NCBI RefSeq assembly: GCF_963678635.1
Contig: NC_087069.1
Coordinates: 26,646,303 to 26,710,302 of the forward strand
Direction: 5' to 3'
DNA length: 64,000 nucleotides
From: Symsagittifera roscoffensis
Lineage: Eukaryota > Xenacoelomorpha > Acoela > Convolutidae
Positions 21,856 to 32,967 of this stretch are shown piece by piece; position 1 is the stretch's first letter, and each line of letters starts with the position of its first letter. Below the pieces are notes generated by a model. The model searched no databases and was not told where the DNA came from. It saw only the letters and a list, made by a program, of their open reading frames with translations. Made by a program: the position numbers and the translations under genes.

Positions 21856-22572
21856 CTAGCTGTCTATTTAGTAGCTTGCATTACTACGCTTTCGTTACAC
21901 TTCGAACGGTATTTATAATTTCTTTCAAAAGCCAAATTTTTGGCAAAAGTGTAAAATTCAAATTTTTGATTAACATTGTATCTGACAGAGTAATGTATTT
22001 ACAAAAACTAACTTAGCAGCATTTACAATTGATTGAAAACATGACTATATTATGCATTATAGTTCCAAAATTTAATACAAGCACTATGCTCAAAATTACC
22101 ACCAATTGTAACACCACCCAAGTTCCATGCATTAGGAAAGACGAAGGGGCCTGAAAAATGGCCAGTATCCATAATTAAGCATAGTCAATTTCTCTCAGAT
22201 TTGTTTAAAAAGTTTTTAACGAGAAAAAGGTCAAGTTACCGTTTCTAATTTATTTTCCCTCGCAACTGAAATAATCATTAATTAATAGATCGTCTACGTC
22301 GGCCATCGAAGATGTTTGAAAGCCATGTTTCAATGGCACAAAAATTGTATCCGCATTACTGCCCAAAATTGGTACCAAAATGGAAGAAAGATCAAATTCA
22401 GGAGCGGGCTCTATTAAAAGTTTGCCTGTAGTAACGAATTTTTAAGCTCCAAATTTGTAGCTAAATCGATCCTAGTTTTCAGAGAAGAATTAACACAGAG
22501 GTGAAGCGAAGCATCGCATCACTTGCGATACAACGAAAGCGTAGTAATGCAAGCTACTAAATAGACAGCTAG
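21856..22572. mobile_element. Foldback unit with 41-bp perfect inverted repeats
   Basis: 21856-21896 and 22532-22572 are exact reverse complements (41 bp), enclosing 635 bp. An inverted, diverged copy of the 270-bp MITE (about 21902-22119) lies inside. No ORF of note. Confidence 0.8.
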
Positions 22573-24400
22573 ATGGAAATAACAAAACAAAAAAAAATGT
22601 TCCGTATTTTGCAAGAGTTAGAAGGAAATTGTTGCCAAAGGAAATTGTCAGAAAAATGCCAAACGAAATTTAGTTGTCAGAAAAATTCAACAATTTTTAT
22701 TGAAATACGAATAACTCAATCTAAAAAAAAACATGCGAGCAAACAAAACCACTAAACAAGCTTTTAGTACTTTCCGAGCGTAGCCGCTTATGCAGGGGAG
22801 CTTCAGACAGCCTGTTCTTTCGATTGAATTCAAAACTTCATAATTGGGAGGGCTATGTTCGAGAAGTTTCAAAAAACGATAACACAGTCTCATATATATA
22901 TAACTTTCCCAACGACAATAACTTTGTACGAAAATTCGGAAGTCACTGATTATTCTAGGGAGATTCTCTAAACCTGTTGTTTTGATTGAATCTAAAATCT
23001 CAGATTTGAGAAGGTTGTTTTCGAGAAAACACAAAAAACTAAAAAAATGTCATAAATCAACATTTTGACTTTTCTGAGGGCCATAATTTCTCGTACAAAA
23101 AATTTAGGAGTAACCGCTAGTTCGGGAGAGCTTCCCACAATCTGCTCTACCCATTTAACCTCAAATCTCAGATACAACGAAAGCGTATCACTTCGCGTCA
23201 ATTGCGATACAACGAAAGCGAAGCATTGCAAGCTACCAAGTAAACAGTGAGAAAAAACAAGATCAAAAAAACGTGATTGAACGTGTTTACTCAGCTAACA
23301 ACAAGTGTTTAGACAAAAAATGATTCGAAAAAAGAAATTCTAAAGGGCATTGTTGTCATGAAAAGGAAATTGCTGTCAACAATTTTTTTGGAAATATGAA
23401 AAATTCGATCTCAGAAAAGCATGCAAGAAACACAACCACCAAAATTTAACTAGTTTTTTAAAATTTCCGAGCGTTTACGATGCCAACAACACGTAGTTAT
23501 ATGAAAATTTATCATAAAACAAAGATGCCAAAGGAAGTTCTGGTCAGAAAAATTCACAATTTTTTGGAAATACGAAAAATCCAATCTCAAAAAAAACACG
23601 CGAGAAACAACCACATGCATTTAACTAGCTTTTAGTATTTTCCGAGCGTTCACTAAGCTCGCAACACGTGGTTAGACTAAAATTGATCCGAAAACAAAAT
23701 GCCAAAGTAAGTTTTGGTCAGAAAAATTCAAAAAAATTTTGGAAATACGAAAAATCCAATCTCGAAAAAAAAACACGCGAGAAACACAATCACATGCATT
23801 AAACTAGCTTTCAAGCTTTTAGTATTTTCCAAGCATTCACTAAGCCGGCAACACGTGGTTAGACGAAAATTGATCCGAAAACAAAAATGCCAAAGGAAGT
23901 TGTGATCAGAAAAATTCAAAATTTTTTGGAAATATGAAAAATTCAATCTCAAAAAAAAACAGCGAGAAACACAACCACATGCATTTAGCTAGCTGTTAGT
24001 ATTTTCCGAGCGTTCACTAAACCGGCAACACGTGGTTAGACGAAAATTGATCCGAAGACAAAATGCCAAAGGAAAATGTGGCCAGAAAAATCAAAGTTTT
24101 TTTGGAAGTACGAAAAACCCAATCTCAAAAAAAAACACGCGAGAAATACAACCACATGCATTAAACAAGCTTTATATATTTTCCGAGCGTTCACTAAGCT
24201 GGCAAAACGTGGTTAGAAAAAAAATGATCCGAAAATTCAATCTGAAAAAATACGCGAGAAACACAACCACATGCATTAAACAAGCTTTCAAGCTTTTAGT
24301 ATTTTCCGAGCGTTCTTGAAGCCGGCAACACGTGCTTAGACGAAAATTGATCCGAAAACAAAAAAGCCGAAGGACATTTTTTCCGTAAAAAATTTGAGAG
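22573..24400 (+). repeat. Minisatellite, unit about 170-190 bp, plus one related diverged region
   Basis: From about 23280 to 24400, six to seven units repeat in order: TTTTCCGAGCGTTCACTAAG, CGGCAACACGTGGTTAGACG, AAAATTGATCCGAAAACAAA, GCCAAAGGAAGTT, GGTCAGAAAAATTCAA, TTTGGAAATACGAAAAATCC, ACACGCGAGAAACACAACCA. An incomplete related unit lies at 22573-22800. Short reading frames here are repeat artefacts. 22800-23230 holds another repeat type (AGGGAGATTCTCTAAACC) related to 59900-60730. Confidence 0.85.
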
Positions 24401-24884
24401 GAATTGTTTGAATTTGTAACTTTTATAATATAACCAACATGATTAGTTCAAAATAAGAAAAATAGTTTTTATCCTAAAACCTAACCGATGCAAAGTAAGT
24501 TCACTAAACCGACAAAACATGAAGCGAAATTACTTCGACCGAATAAAATTGCTATTTGAAAAGATAATCAAATCGTGATGAGGCAACTCAGCCGACAAAA
24601 TCTAAGCCGATAGATTATAGTCTGACTACTCAATTTTTTCCAAAAAAAAACAATTTGAGACACTGAAAAAAAAAAACATAGTCAACAAACAGTTAGACAA
24701 GAGTCAACGAACGCAAGTGAACAGAAAAAAATCTGACTTTCTTTTTTCTCAGTTTTCGATTTTCAAAGACAAAAATAGATGTCCTTGAAACTCTGCAAAC
24801 TAAATCTCTACAGCAATTCATGATTGGCATTTCTTAATAAAATTAACTCAATTTGAGAAACTCGATCAGTAAGGGAAATTTAAA
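24401..24884. other. Gene-free stretch with an S1-type block and one dispersed repeat
   Basis: GATGAGGCAACTCAGCCGACA near 24576 is S1-related; CATAGTCAACAAACAGTTAG near 24676 belongs to the dispersed repeat also found near 18780 and 61205. Confidence 0.45.
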
Positions 24885-25400
24885 CACAGAGGCCGAGTTG
24901 CACTTCGCATTAACAAGCAAAAATATGACTGACAACGCTACTGGGAAAACCAATTGAGTAAAACTTTGAGTATAAAAATTTAAGAGAATTGACGCACGCC
25001 AATTATGAGTCTAAATAATTTCTAAGTGACGCAAGCCAATTATGACGCATTAGCAGTACCAGTCAACTTGAAAACCAATTTACCACCTAACATGCCTCAA
25101 TTTATAGAGCGGGCGCATTTTAACTAGTTTACAAAAAAGTTCATTTAAAACGTCCGACCCTGCAGAGGTTCGAACCCTCTTTTTTTTGCAGCTGATCTCC
25201 TTCTTCACCTCTACGCTACAGAACCATGATACCTTGAAGCTAAAGTGCTAATTGTAATATAATAGTCTGTGTTAATATCCTTAGCAATGGCTGTATTTAA
25301 TAGCTGGATCAAAATGAACACTTTCAAAACGAACACATTTTGTCGCAACAATTGCATCGCAGCAATATTTGCGACTTAGGTTGGAAAAAGAAAGAAAGTT
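24885..25400 (+). repeat. Long dispersed repeat shared with 52135-52945
   Basis: Blocks in the same order at both places: ACAGAGGC..., TATGACTGACAACGCT, AGTAAAACTTTGAGT, GACGCATTAGCA, ATGCC...ATAGAGC, AGTCTGTGTTAA, AACACTTTCAAAA, TCGCAACAAT. The other copy has a 0.5-kb MITE at the point where this one has a tRNA-like segment (25154-25225). Confidence 0.7.
25154..25225 (-). mobile_element. tRNA-like segment (SINE head or tRNA pseudogene)
   Basis: On minus, TAGCGTAGAGGTGAAG fits an A box and a perfect T-arm stem (AGAGG/CCTCT) encloses GTTCGAA. The acceptor and anticodon stems do not pair and there is an A8 run in place of the variable region, so this is not a functional tRNA. Confidence 0.55.
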
Positions 25401-25526
25401 CATACTATAACACAAGCTATGCTTGTGTAATTATATTCCTCTTTTGAAACACGCTCTTTTAGTTAACACCCGATATATATATATTTAAATAAAAAACCCA
25501 AAAACACATACAGACATATATATGTA

Positions 25527-25920
25527 CAGGGGCGGATCTAGGATTTTCTCGAGGGGGGGGGGGGGGGGGGGGGGGCGGATTTTCAAAAATGTTTCCAAAA
25601 TTTTGACGACCTTTTTTTTTTTTTAGGTCGACCAAATTGATTTTTCGAGCTCTCCCAAAGCACTGTTTTGCCCCTATTTTGGCAAAGTTTTTGGGCACTT
25701 TTTGAAAAATTTTGACAAAAAAATAGCGTTTTTTTTGGCGCGCGCTCCCCCTCAAAGTTAGTATATATTGGCGCCGAAGGCGCCTTTAGAAAAATTTTAG
25801 GGTCGGTCGGCCAAAAATGAATTTCTGAAAAAGTATCAAAGGGGGGACCCTTTGGGTCGGCAGGGGGTCGAATCCCTGAGGGGGGGGGGCGTCCGCCCCC
25901 CCCCCCTAAATCCGCCCCTG
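25527..25920. mobile_element. hAT-type MITE, 394 bp, with 8-bp target-site duplication
   Basis: Inverted ends CAGGGGCGGAT...ATCCGCCCCTG are flanked by identical 8-bp repeats TATATGTA (25519-25526 and 25921-25928), the TSD length of hAT transposons. Long G and C runs (about 25553-25574, 25880-25912) lie just inside both ends and could pair. No transposase, so non-autonomous. Confidence 0.88.
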
Positions 25921-25975
25921 TATATGTATATATAAAATATTTACATGTTCAACAACTCTCAACAAGGTCCGGCCA

Positions 25976-26170
25976 AGACTCAGACCCCGACCACAGGGTG
26001 CAAAGGCAACCGCATTACCTCCAGGCCAAGAGAGAATAGGCATTGAAAATGCTAAGAATCGGTAATACAGCAATATCAATTTCAAAAACAGATGTGTAAG
26101 AAAAATTGTTTACGGGAAAAAGTCTAGTTCCCATTTACAAGACACTTGCTGCCGCAAGTGTAATCTCAAG
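25976..26170 (-). mobile_element. SINE-like repeat, family S1
   Basis: tRNA-like head on minus at 26030-25976 (TTGGCCTGGAGGTAATGCGG as A-box region; degenerate B box GGGTCTGAGTCTT) and the conserved S1 block with TTTACAAGACACTTGC at about 26136-26152. Confidence 0.6.
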
Positions 26171-27106
26171 TAAGCAATCATTCGCTCAAATGACTGATAG
26201 ATAGGTCTTTGAGTTGCTGGTGTTAATCTGGCTTTGAAAAAAGGAATCAGAGAAGCAAAAATAAATTCTAAGCCTAAATAAAATTTTCATTAGTAGAAAA
26301 GGAATCACCCTCTATCACAATTTCGTACGACCTTACATCAACCTTGTTAGTCACTTAATAACTTTTACATAAACACAATCAACAGCAGTTAGTGCTAACC
26401 AAGACTTGATCGGTGATACTACAACAATTGAATCTTGTTAACTTTCGTTTCACCCCACACCCCTATTGCAACAGGGGAAAATTACTTAAACGGTACAAAA
26501 TTCGTACACGCTTCAGCGTTGCTTGAGTTAGCCCTTAAAATGGGGTCAAAACTCTTAAAAAGGTGCCATTATGGGAAAGGGGGTAGGGGAAGTTGACAAG
26601 ATCTCAACACTGAATAGACGAAGCTGCCAATTAACCAAACTTACAGATAAACAGACCACAGCACTGTACTAAAGGAATCATACATGACAGATGGACCATG
26701 TTACAGAATCGAAAATCACGCAAGTCGGAACTGAAAATCCTACAATCTAAGAGACGACATTAGAACTCAAGTCAGTAATTTAGATTATTAACAAATTGAT
26801 TGGTTAGAAATTCAATAGCATTCGTACATTCTGTCATGAATTGAGATTTCCTCTTTTTTCATATTAAAAAGCATAATCAAACGTTTTTTTAAAACACCGG
26901 ACGAATCACCAATGCCTCTGTTGCAAGCTAGCTTAAAATATTCTTCGAAATAAAGCTCCTTTGTAAACTCAAACAAGATAATATGATGAAATAATTCGGC
27001 TGAATGGAAATAAGGAATGATTACTAGTGGATGTCAGTGTGCAGATACATGACGGGCAGGCACGATCATGGCGAAAAATATTTCAATTATTCTGCGGGTG
27101 CAAGTA
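26171..27106. other. Gene-free stretch, nothing recognised
   Basis: AT-rich with no supported ORF, tRNA or repeat that I could place. Confidence 0.35.
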
Positions 27107-27242
27107 TGATAGTTGGGTCCCAAAAACTTGGATGGGTCCCCGAAGAAATTTTTTAGCGCTTAAATTCTTCGGAAAAGAGCGAAGTTTTATGTACTTCACG
27201 GGACCATCTTTCATAGAGCTTTTTTCAGGGACCCAACTATCA
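27107..27242. mobile_element. 136-bp MITE with 15-bp perfect inverted ends
   Basis: TGATAGTTGGGTCCC at 27107-27121 is exactly inverted at 27228-27242. A second inner inverted pair (GATGGGTCCC / GGGACCATC) extends the fold. Both strands are open across it by chance because of the palindrome. Confidence 0.7.
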
Positions 27243-30200
27243 CATTTGTACCATTCTGCGCGATTCGGTAAGGCATATCGCCCTAAATTTATAGGCGCAA
27301 TGAGAATTGAGGCTTTTCGACAATAATTTTTATTCGACACTTCAAATACTAATTGTCTCAAAAACCATGCCTTATAATATACAAAATTTCCAACAGGACA
27401 AAGAATCAAATACAAAAGTATCCTAAATCAGTATATCCTGTTCCAGAATTGAAACATCCTATAGTCGAATTTCGAAAGATTAAAATTTATTCGGAGATAT
27501 AAGTTACGGAAGATTGATGATTATGATCTTTAAATCGCAATCTCAATTCAGCTGCCACAGTTTTTATGAGTGGCTGTGTAAAGAAATGGCTAATGTACAA
27601 AACTCTTTCTTAGGGAATACAGATGGGTTTTCAAGGTGCTATCAGAGTTATAGTTGAGCCAATTTTGATAACGAAACAACTAAGTCATATCATTACACTC
27701 ATAGCAACGAAGCCAATTTAAAAATGTCATTTTGTATCTACGGCAAAGCTCAAGCTGGTAACCGTAAATTCTCTTAAATGGAAATGAAATCGCAAAAAAA
27801 GCGAAACAAAGCGAAATAGGAAATCTACCTCTCATTGGCTTTGTGCCACTTGGCGTTCTCATAAATGTCCAATGACCCCTGTGACGAGCACAGCGATAAG
27901 TTCAACTTGGTTCGAGCGTAAGCAAGGCATTAAGTTGGTCAAGTGAAAGAAACTGTAAAAATGGAAATTAACCCTGTTACACAGAGGCAATACAGCGCAA
28001 GCCTAGCATTGCAACCTATCGCAAAGAAAGTGAGACAAAAAAATTAGGTAGAAAACATAGTTAAATACTTATAAAAAAAGAAAAATCTAAAAACCGGGAA
28101 ACAATTAGGAAAGACAACCAACGGAAAAAAATGAGCTTCAAGTTTTACCGAGTGGTCAAAAGCTGATAACACATTGATAGACGCCCATTGACCCGAAAAC
28201 AAAAATGCCATACAAAATTGTTGTCATAGAAAAAAACTTGAGCGATTATTTTTTCAAGTTTTATTTTGCTCATCAACTTCCACATTTGAGACATCCACTG
28301 AATGAATTCATGCTCTTCAAGAAATACAAAAAAATGCCTAAGACAATAAAACAACCGCCAAAACTATTCAGATGGAATAAAAATTTCAAAAGAAAGAATG
28401 GAAAAATAATCTAGATCAGGGTTAAAAAACTAACAAGTTACAAAATCCAAACCCTAAAGCACGTTACCCCTAAACCAAGTGGAAACCAGCATAGAATTTG
28501 TTAAGACTCCACAAAACAGCATGAACAACTTCATACAGGTTTGCAAAAAAAAAAGATGTGTACGACTTTACTTCTCGATTACAAGACATTTGCTCTCAAC
28601 AATGTAAATAACCAATAAATCGCAGCTAGCCTCAAGGCGGCATCTTTATCCGAACCAAATGCCGAATCATCAAAAACGAATCTTGAAATTCATTTCTTTC
28701 ATTAACAGATTGCAAAAACAGATTGGCTGGATTCCTCAAGTGAGATAACGTAATTGGCGTGGTCTACTTTGTCCGGGGACATAAGGGATGTTGGGCTACT
28801 GTGAAATGAGATATAATAACATGGGAAAGAGACGTACAGAATAAAATGCCATGAAACCTACAAAAATATAGGGTTACAATTATTTAAAAAGAAAACATTG
28901 AACTACGCCGCAGCAAATAACAAATTTTGTGCAATTACACAGAGGCAAATAAAAGCTAACAGACAGAAAGGAAACGAACACAATACCGTTTAATTTACTT
29001 AAAGAAACATTTATCGAGCGGCAACTCAGCCGAAAAAAAAGTAAACACATGTTGAGCCAAAAACAAAGTGTTAACATGAAAACTTTGAGCTAAAAAGGCT
29101 CTGATACAAAACAGATAGACAGAAGAATCGAAGTTTTTTGAAAAGGGAAGTTTTCAGATTTCTAAAAGAAAAACGTCGTAGCCGGATGCGAACAGGCCCT
29201 GGCTGTTGATTAAAAAAAATTTTTTTGAAAGTTTACCCAGGGTCATTTTTTCATCTCAAAATCAGCATTGCATTGATCGGTTTGTTCAAATCCCTCAAAG
29301 CTCTTTGTAAAAAGCACTGTACTGTATTCGACGAAGCAACGACCCAACGAGACCCGCCATGCCTGGTCGTTACCTCTTCTCCTAATGTGACAGAGACGCT
29401 TAGAATTTTGACTTTTCGTAAGGCAAGCTATTTAATGATTTAAGCGATGTTGTTAAATATATTGTCAATCTGGGAGAAAAGTCTTCAGTTTCTGATTTGA
29501 TAGCGCTTGCTCGTCGGAAGCATAAAAATATTTTTGACAACCATTTTTAAATTGCACGCAAGATAATTTTTAAAACTATTTTGTGAGCATTCAGCCTCGA
29601 ACTGTATTTATTGACTGAATGATATTATTTTTAATTGAAGAAATTTTTTAATGGGGAAAAAATTTTTGAGGATAAAAATCAAGTTGAAAACGAAATAGTT
29701 TTTATTTTTTGATCGTCGCAATTTCTATTCTAATCAATCAGTTTTCATACTGCCTCATACGACAAGCATGATCTTCAAAGTATCCGGGAAACGGCCATAA
29801 AAATCTTGATACGAGCATTATGCTGGTTTAACAATATGTTTTCTGTTTACATCTTTTCGGAACAATGAAGTTGGGAGTGTTACACTGTTTCTTGCAGAGC
29901 AACCACCCAGTAATTACGAAAATTTATTTCTGATAAAAAGTATATTTCACGTTCAAATTTTGTATCACATTCGGGTATAGTTTACAAGCCCTCAAACAAT
30001 TGTAAATAAGACGACATAATTTAGAAAGGCGCCCGGTGAGCCAGAAAAAAAACAACTGCATAGAAAAAATTTTCTTTCATACTTTTCATATTCGACTTTT
30101 TTCAATATTCCCGTTTATAGAAGTCCTTTTTGCCTTTCAACCGTCGCTATATGAAATAAATTAGCCGATGCAGCATGATCAAAAATCAGCCGATACAATT

Positions 30201-30950
30201 CCAAAAAAAAGTTTGAAGCGAAAAAACTCAATTATACAAAAAGTACAACCAACGTTTAAAATGATTTTGAATTGAATGGAAAATTACAATAATCTTATTC
30301 ACAAAACATGTCTGTCCGTTGTAGTACAGTTTTGCTTAGGGTCGAAGATCTTAAAGAGATGAATCACTTGAACAACATTTTTAGCGAGAAAAGCCTGGTA
30401 CCCAGTTGCAATACCATTGCTTACTGAAAGGGTCAAGAAACTGAAACAAGTAGCTGCTCGAAGGAGCTTTAGATTTAGACTTTTTCAGCGGAAGGTCAAG
30501 TACCGCAAAGAAATTTGCTGTTTGCACTGAGTCAGGTACTTCCACTAAGTAGGATACTAGCTATGCTTAACGGGATTCGAACTGAAACCAATTGGAATCT
30601 AGTCATATGCATTAAGCTCTACATCAATAGTGCTAGAGCGTTAATGATTTCTTTAAAGTACATAACAATCATTCTGTTTGGGCATTCATTGGAGAAGGAG
30701 GATAATGATTGCTTTCAGTCATGATTACACGAAGTAAAATGAGGCAAACTTTATTCGGAAGAGCCAGGCCAGACCTCGTCCGAGCACTGCGCATTGGACT
30801 TACACGACTTAGACTGCGGTACGCCTCCTAATCTATGAGGGGATTTGTGATACCTAGTGAAATCCCTAACACTAGGCCCGAGATAACGCGCCGGCCGGAC
30901 TTTGAACGCTATCGATCGGATTTCACTTTAAACAGACTAGCAGCTGCAAC
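27243..30950. other. Gene-free stretch with scattered repeat fragments
   Basis: No coding region supported. One diverged unit of the 23280-24400 minisatellite lies at about 28100-28240, and S1-type blocks near 28560 (GATTACAAGACATTTGCTCT) and 30400. 30760-30930 is unusually GC-rich for the window and contains a small inverted repeat (GGATTTGTGATACC...GTGAAATCC). Confidence 0.4.
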
Positions 30951-31020
30951 CGAAAGATAGCTGGTCAAAAGCATCTGTCACGCACTCTCAAGCTTTGTAG
31001 ACAGGTTCGAATCTCCATCT
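30951..31020 (+). mobile_element. tRNA-like SINE head, family S3, copy 1
   Basis: GATAGCTGGTCAAAAGC (A-box region, with a paired D-stem GCT/AGC) and GGTTCGAATCTCC (B box) about 40 bases apart. The T-stem does not pair, so not a functional tRNA. A T-rich tail follows. Confidence 0.5.
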
Positions 31021-31305
31021 GTGAGATAAATTTTCTTTGGATTTTTTCATAAATACCAAGCGTAGGTTCAAACTGATTGGAAGTGAATCATTCAAATCTC
31101 CTTAACTAAAAAAGATTAAGACCTGCGGTTTTCAGCGTTAACATTTCTTTGATCAATTCTGTCAAATAGGAATAACTTGGGGGCTGCTCAGTTTGATTTA
31201 TTGAAATTGATTTTTTTCCGTTTTTCTCCTTTGTTATTTTATATCCTTTCATAATATATCTATTCTTTTGTCTTCACTGCCTTTAGCTGTGAATATACCA
31301 GTAAC

Positions 31306-31450
31306 TGCTAGCGAAACGGTATAGCAACTGTCCAATTTACCAGAGGAGTAAGATCGAGACTCAGATACGACAGTTTAAGTTTTTTTTACACTTTTAGTTT
31401 CATCGATTTGAATTTATTGGAATTTTGTATATAAAAATATTCGATGTCTT
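31306..31450 (+). mobile_element. tRNA-like SINE head and tail, family S3, copy 2
   Basis: GCTAGCGAAACGGTATAGC (A box) and AAGATCGAGACTCAG (B box), followed by a T-rich tail (TCATCGATTTGAATTTATTGG) similar to the tail of copy 3. Confidence 0.5.
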
Positions 31451-31899
31451 TCAAAGGATTTCATTAAAAAGCCCACTTCTCCTATAAAAGGAAAAAGGCA
31501 AAGACACTCTGCTAAGAAGCAGGAATGGATGACACAAGTCATATATTGCATTTGTCAAGATTTCTTATCTTCACATTTTCTGTTCACATTAACTGGTTAT
31601 CAGACAAGCATATACGATTGTGCCTCTTAGTAAAAATAGTCTATATGAAGGCCCTCGGTGAAAAGTAAATTTTGCTGTCACTTTTATATGTCTTTATTAA
31701 AGAAGAAAATGTCCATACCATTTAAAGTTGAAAAGATAAGACAAGCAAATTACAGCGCCTTTAGCAAAAGATGGGGGTGATAGCTGATGGTTAAAGACAA
31801 AAAAAATTCATTTTTCCCCCTTTCTCAATTTCATGAGACTGTTCATTATATTTCAGTAAGCCTTCATTTTTTTTAGCAAATGGTCAGTCTAAAGCTACC

Positions 31900-32040
31900 A
31901 ATCGTAGTTCAGTGATAAAACAATTGACCAAAACACCAACAATCGGCAGTTCGAGACTCTGGTAGAATCGCAAACTTTTGTTTGATTACTTTTTGTCTTC
32001 GATCGATTTGATAGCTTTTTATTCTCTTCAATGAAAATAC
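31900..32040 (+). mobile_element. tRNA-like SINE head and tail, family S3, copy 3
   Basis: CGTAGTTCAGTGATAAAAC (A box) and GGCAGTTCGAGACTCTGG (B box), then a T-rich tail containing GATCGATTTGATAG. It ends just before the LINE-3 target-site duplication. Confidence 0.5.
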
Positions 32041-32064
32041 TTCAATTATGTTTCAAATGCTTGG

Positions 32065-32170
32065 ACTAGCTCTGAAAGACCAGTAATTGTAGAAGACAAT
32101 CTGCTAATGGACAGGAATGAATCAGAAACGTATCACTCCTTTTGCGAAGCATGCTAGATGAAATACAAGA
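32065..32170. repeat. 106-bp direct repeat left of LINE-3 (target-site duplication)
   Basis: Identical over all 106 bases to 36787-36892. The other LINE-3 copy (63281 onward) lacks this sequence after its CAA tail, so it belongs to the insertion site and not to the element. That makes it an exceptionally long TSD. Confidence 0.85.
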
Positions 32171-32230
32171 TCATTATTAAATAGATACTTGAAATGTTTA
32201 CCGGGGTAGCAATGGTTGCCCCGCGATAAA

Positions 32231-32818
32231 ATGTCCGACAGAAGATATCACTGGCTCAAGACATCCTCTTCAAAAAATCTCCTGATTGCGGATTCTCAAG
32301 CACGCCATCTTGATTTTCCAAATTTCAATATCTTGTCCCTACCTGGGGCCCGAATTGGTGCGGTCCAAAACTTCTTACCCGAGAAAGACAAATTCAACAT
32401 CATCGCTCTGCTCATCGGCGGAAACGACGCCTTCAACGGAAAAGACCCCTCCAGTATACCTACAGGCGACATTGCTGAAGAACTGTCGAAGCTAGCCGAG
32501 GAGCTGTGTGAACGAGCCAAAAAAGTTTTCGTCATCGGAATCCCTCATCGTAGTGAGAACCGAGCTCGATCTGCAAAAATAAACGAATTCCTAAGAAAGA
32601 TAAAAGGAACTTGGAAGTTTAGAGGAGTGAGTGAAAAAATCCACAGCTCATATCATTTGAAAACTGACGAAGTGCACCTCAGTGAAGAAGGTCTGAAGGG
32701 CATTAAAAGTATTCTCAAGAATAAAATCTTATACGATAAACATTCGAACATCTGCAATACAGAAGGACATCTGGTATATTACGAGTGTCGTTTCAAGAAC
32801 TGTCAGTGCCCCTATTAA
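32231..32818 (+). CDS. LINE-3 ORF1a: SGNH/GDSL-family esterase-like protein
   Basis: 195 residues from ATG at 32231, intact. It shows SGNH-hydrolase blocks: LLIADSQARHL (nucleophile block I, Ser in the DSQ position, residues about 18-28), IGGND (block III with Gly and Asn, about 65-69) and DEVHLSEEGL (block V Asp-x-x-His, about 148-157). Esterase domains of this kind are known in ORF1 of CR1-type LINEs; their substrate and role are not settled (lipid or membrane association has been proposed). Here the esterase is its own ORF, ahead of the PHD-finger ORF. Confidence 0.82.
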   Translation: MSDRRYHWLKTSSSKNLLIADSQARHLDFPNFNILSLPGARIGAVQNFLPEKDKFNIIALLIGGNDAFNGKDPSSIPTGDIAEELSKLAEELCERAKKVFVIGIPHRSENRARSAKINEFLRKIKGTWKFRGVSEKIHSSYHLKTDEVHLSEEGLKGIKSILKNKILYDKHSNICNTEGHLVYYECRFKNCQCPY

Positions 32819-32839
32819 CGTAAGTAGAAATAGTGAACC

Positions 32840-32937
32840 GCAGGCCTCCCCTTTTCGGGAACCACCAGGTTTGTCTATTTCTTCTTTTTCCCCTGAGTGA
32901 GCCACAGGCCTCCCCTTTTCGGGAACCACCAGGTTTA
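32840..32937 (+). repeat. 33-bp direct repeat between ORF1a and ORF1b of LINE-3
   Basis: The core CAGGCCTCCCCTTTTCGGGA with about 12 further bases is repeated 64 bases apart (about 32841-32873 and 32905-32937). GC-rich compared with the rest. It fills most of the 149-bp gap; a role in internal initiation or RNA binding is speculation. Confidence 0.8.
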
Positions 32938-32967
32938 ACTGTTTTTCTATCCATAGTATAAGCAAAA

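Noticed and set aside
23280-24400. CRISPR-like array
   Set aside because: Units are 170-190 bp, diverged throughout and without short constant repeats or unique spacers; the DNA is eukaryotic.
27027-27415. Two overlapping opposite ORFs of about 100 codons
   Set aside because: Both are open because the palindromic MITE reads alike on both strands; no coding signal.
30760-30960. A fragment of a structural RNA gene because of its high GC content
   Set aside because: No recognisable rRNA or snRNA motif; only one small inverted repeat.
32231-32818. SGNH esterase as a host enzyme gene
   Set aside because: It lies between the TSD and the PHD/RT ORFs of LINE-3, lacks introns and is a known kind of LINE ORF1 domain.
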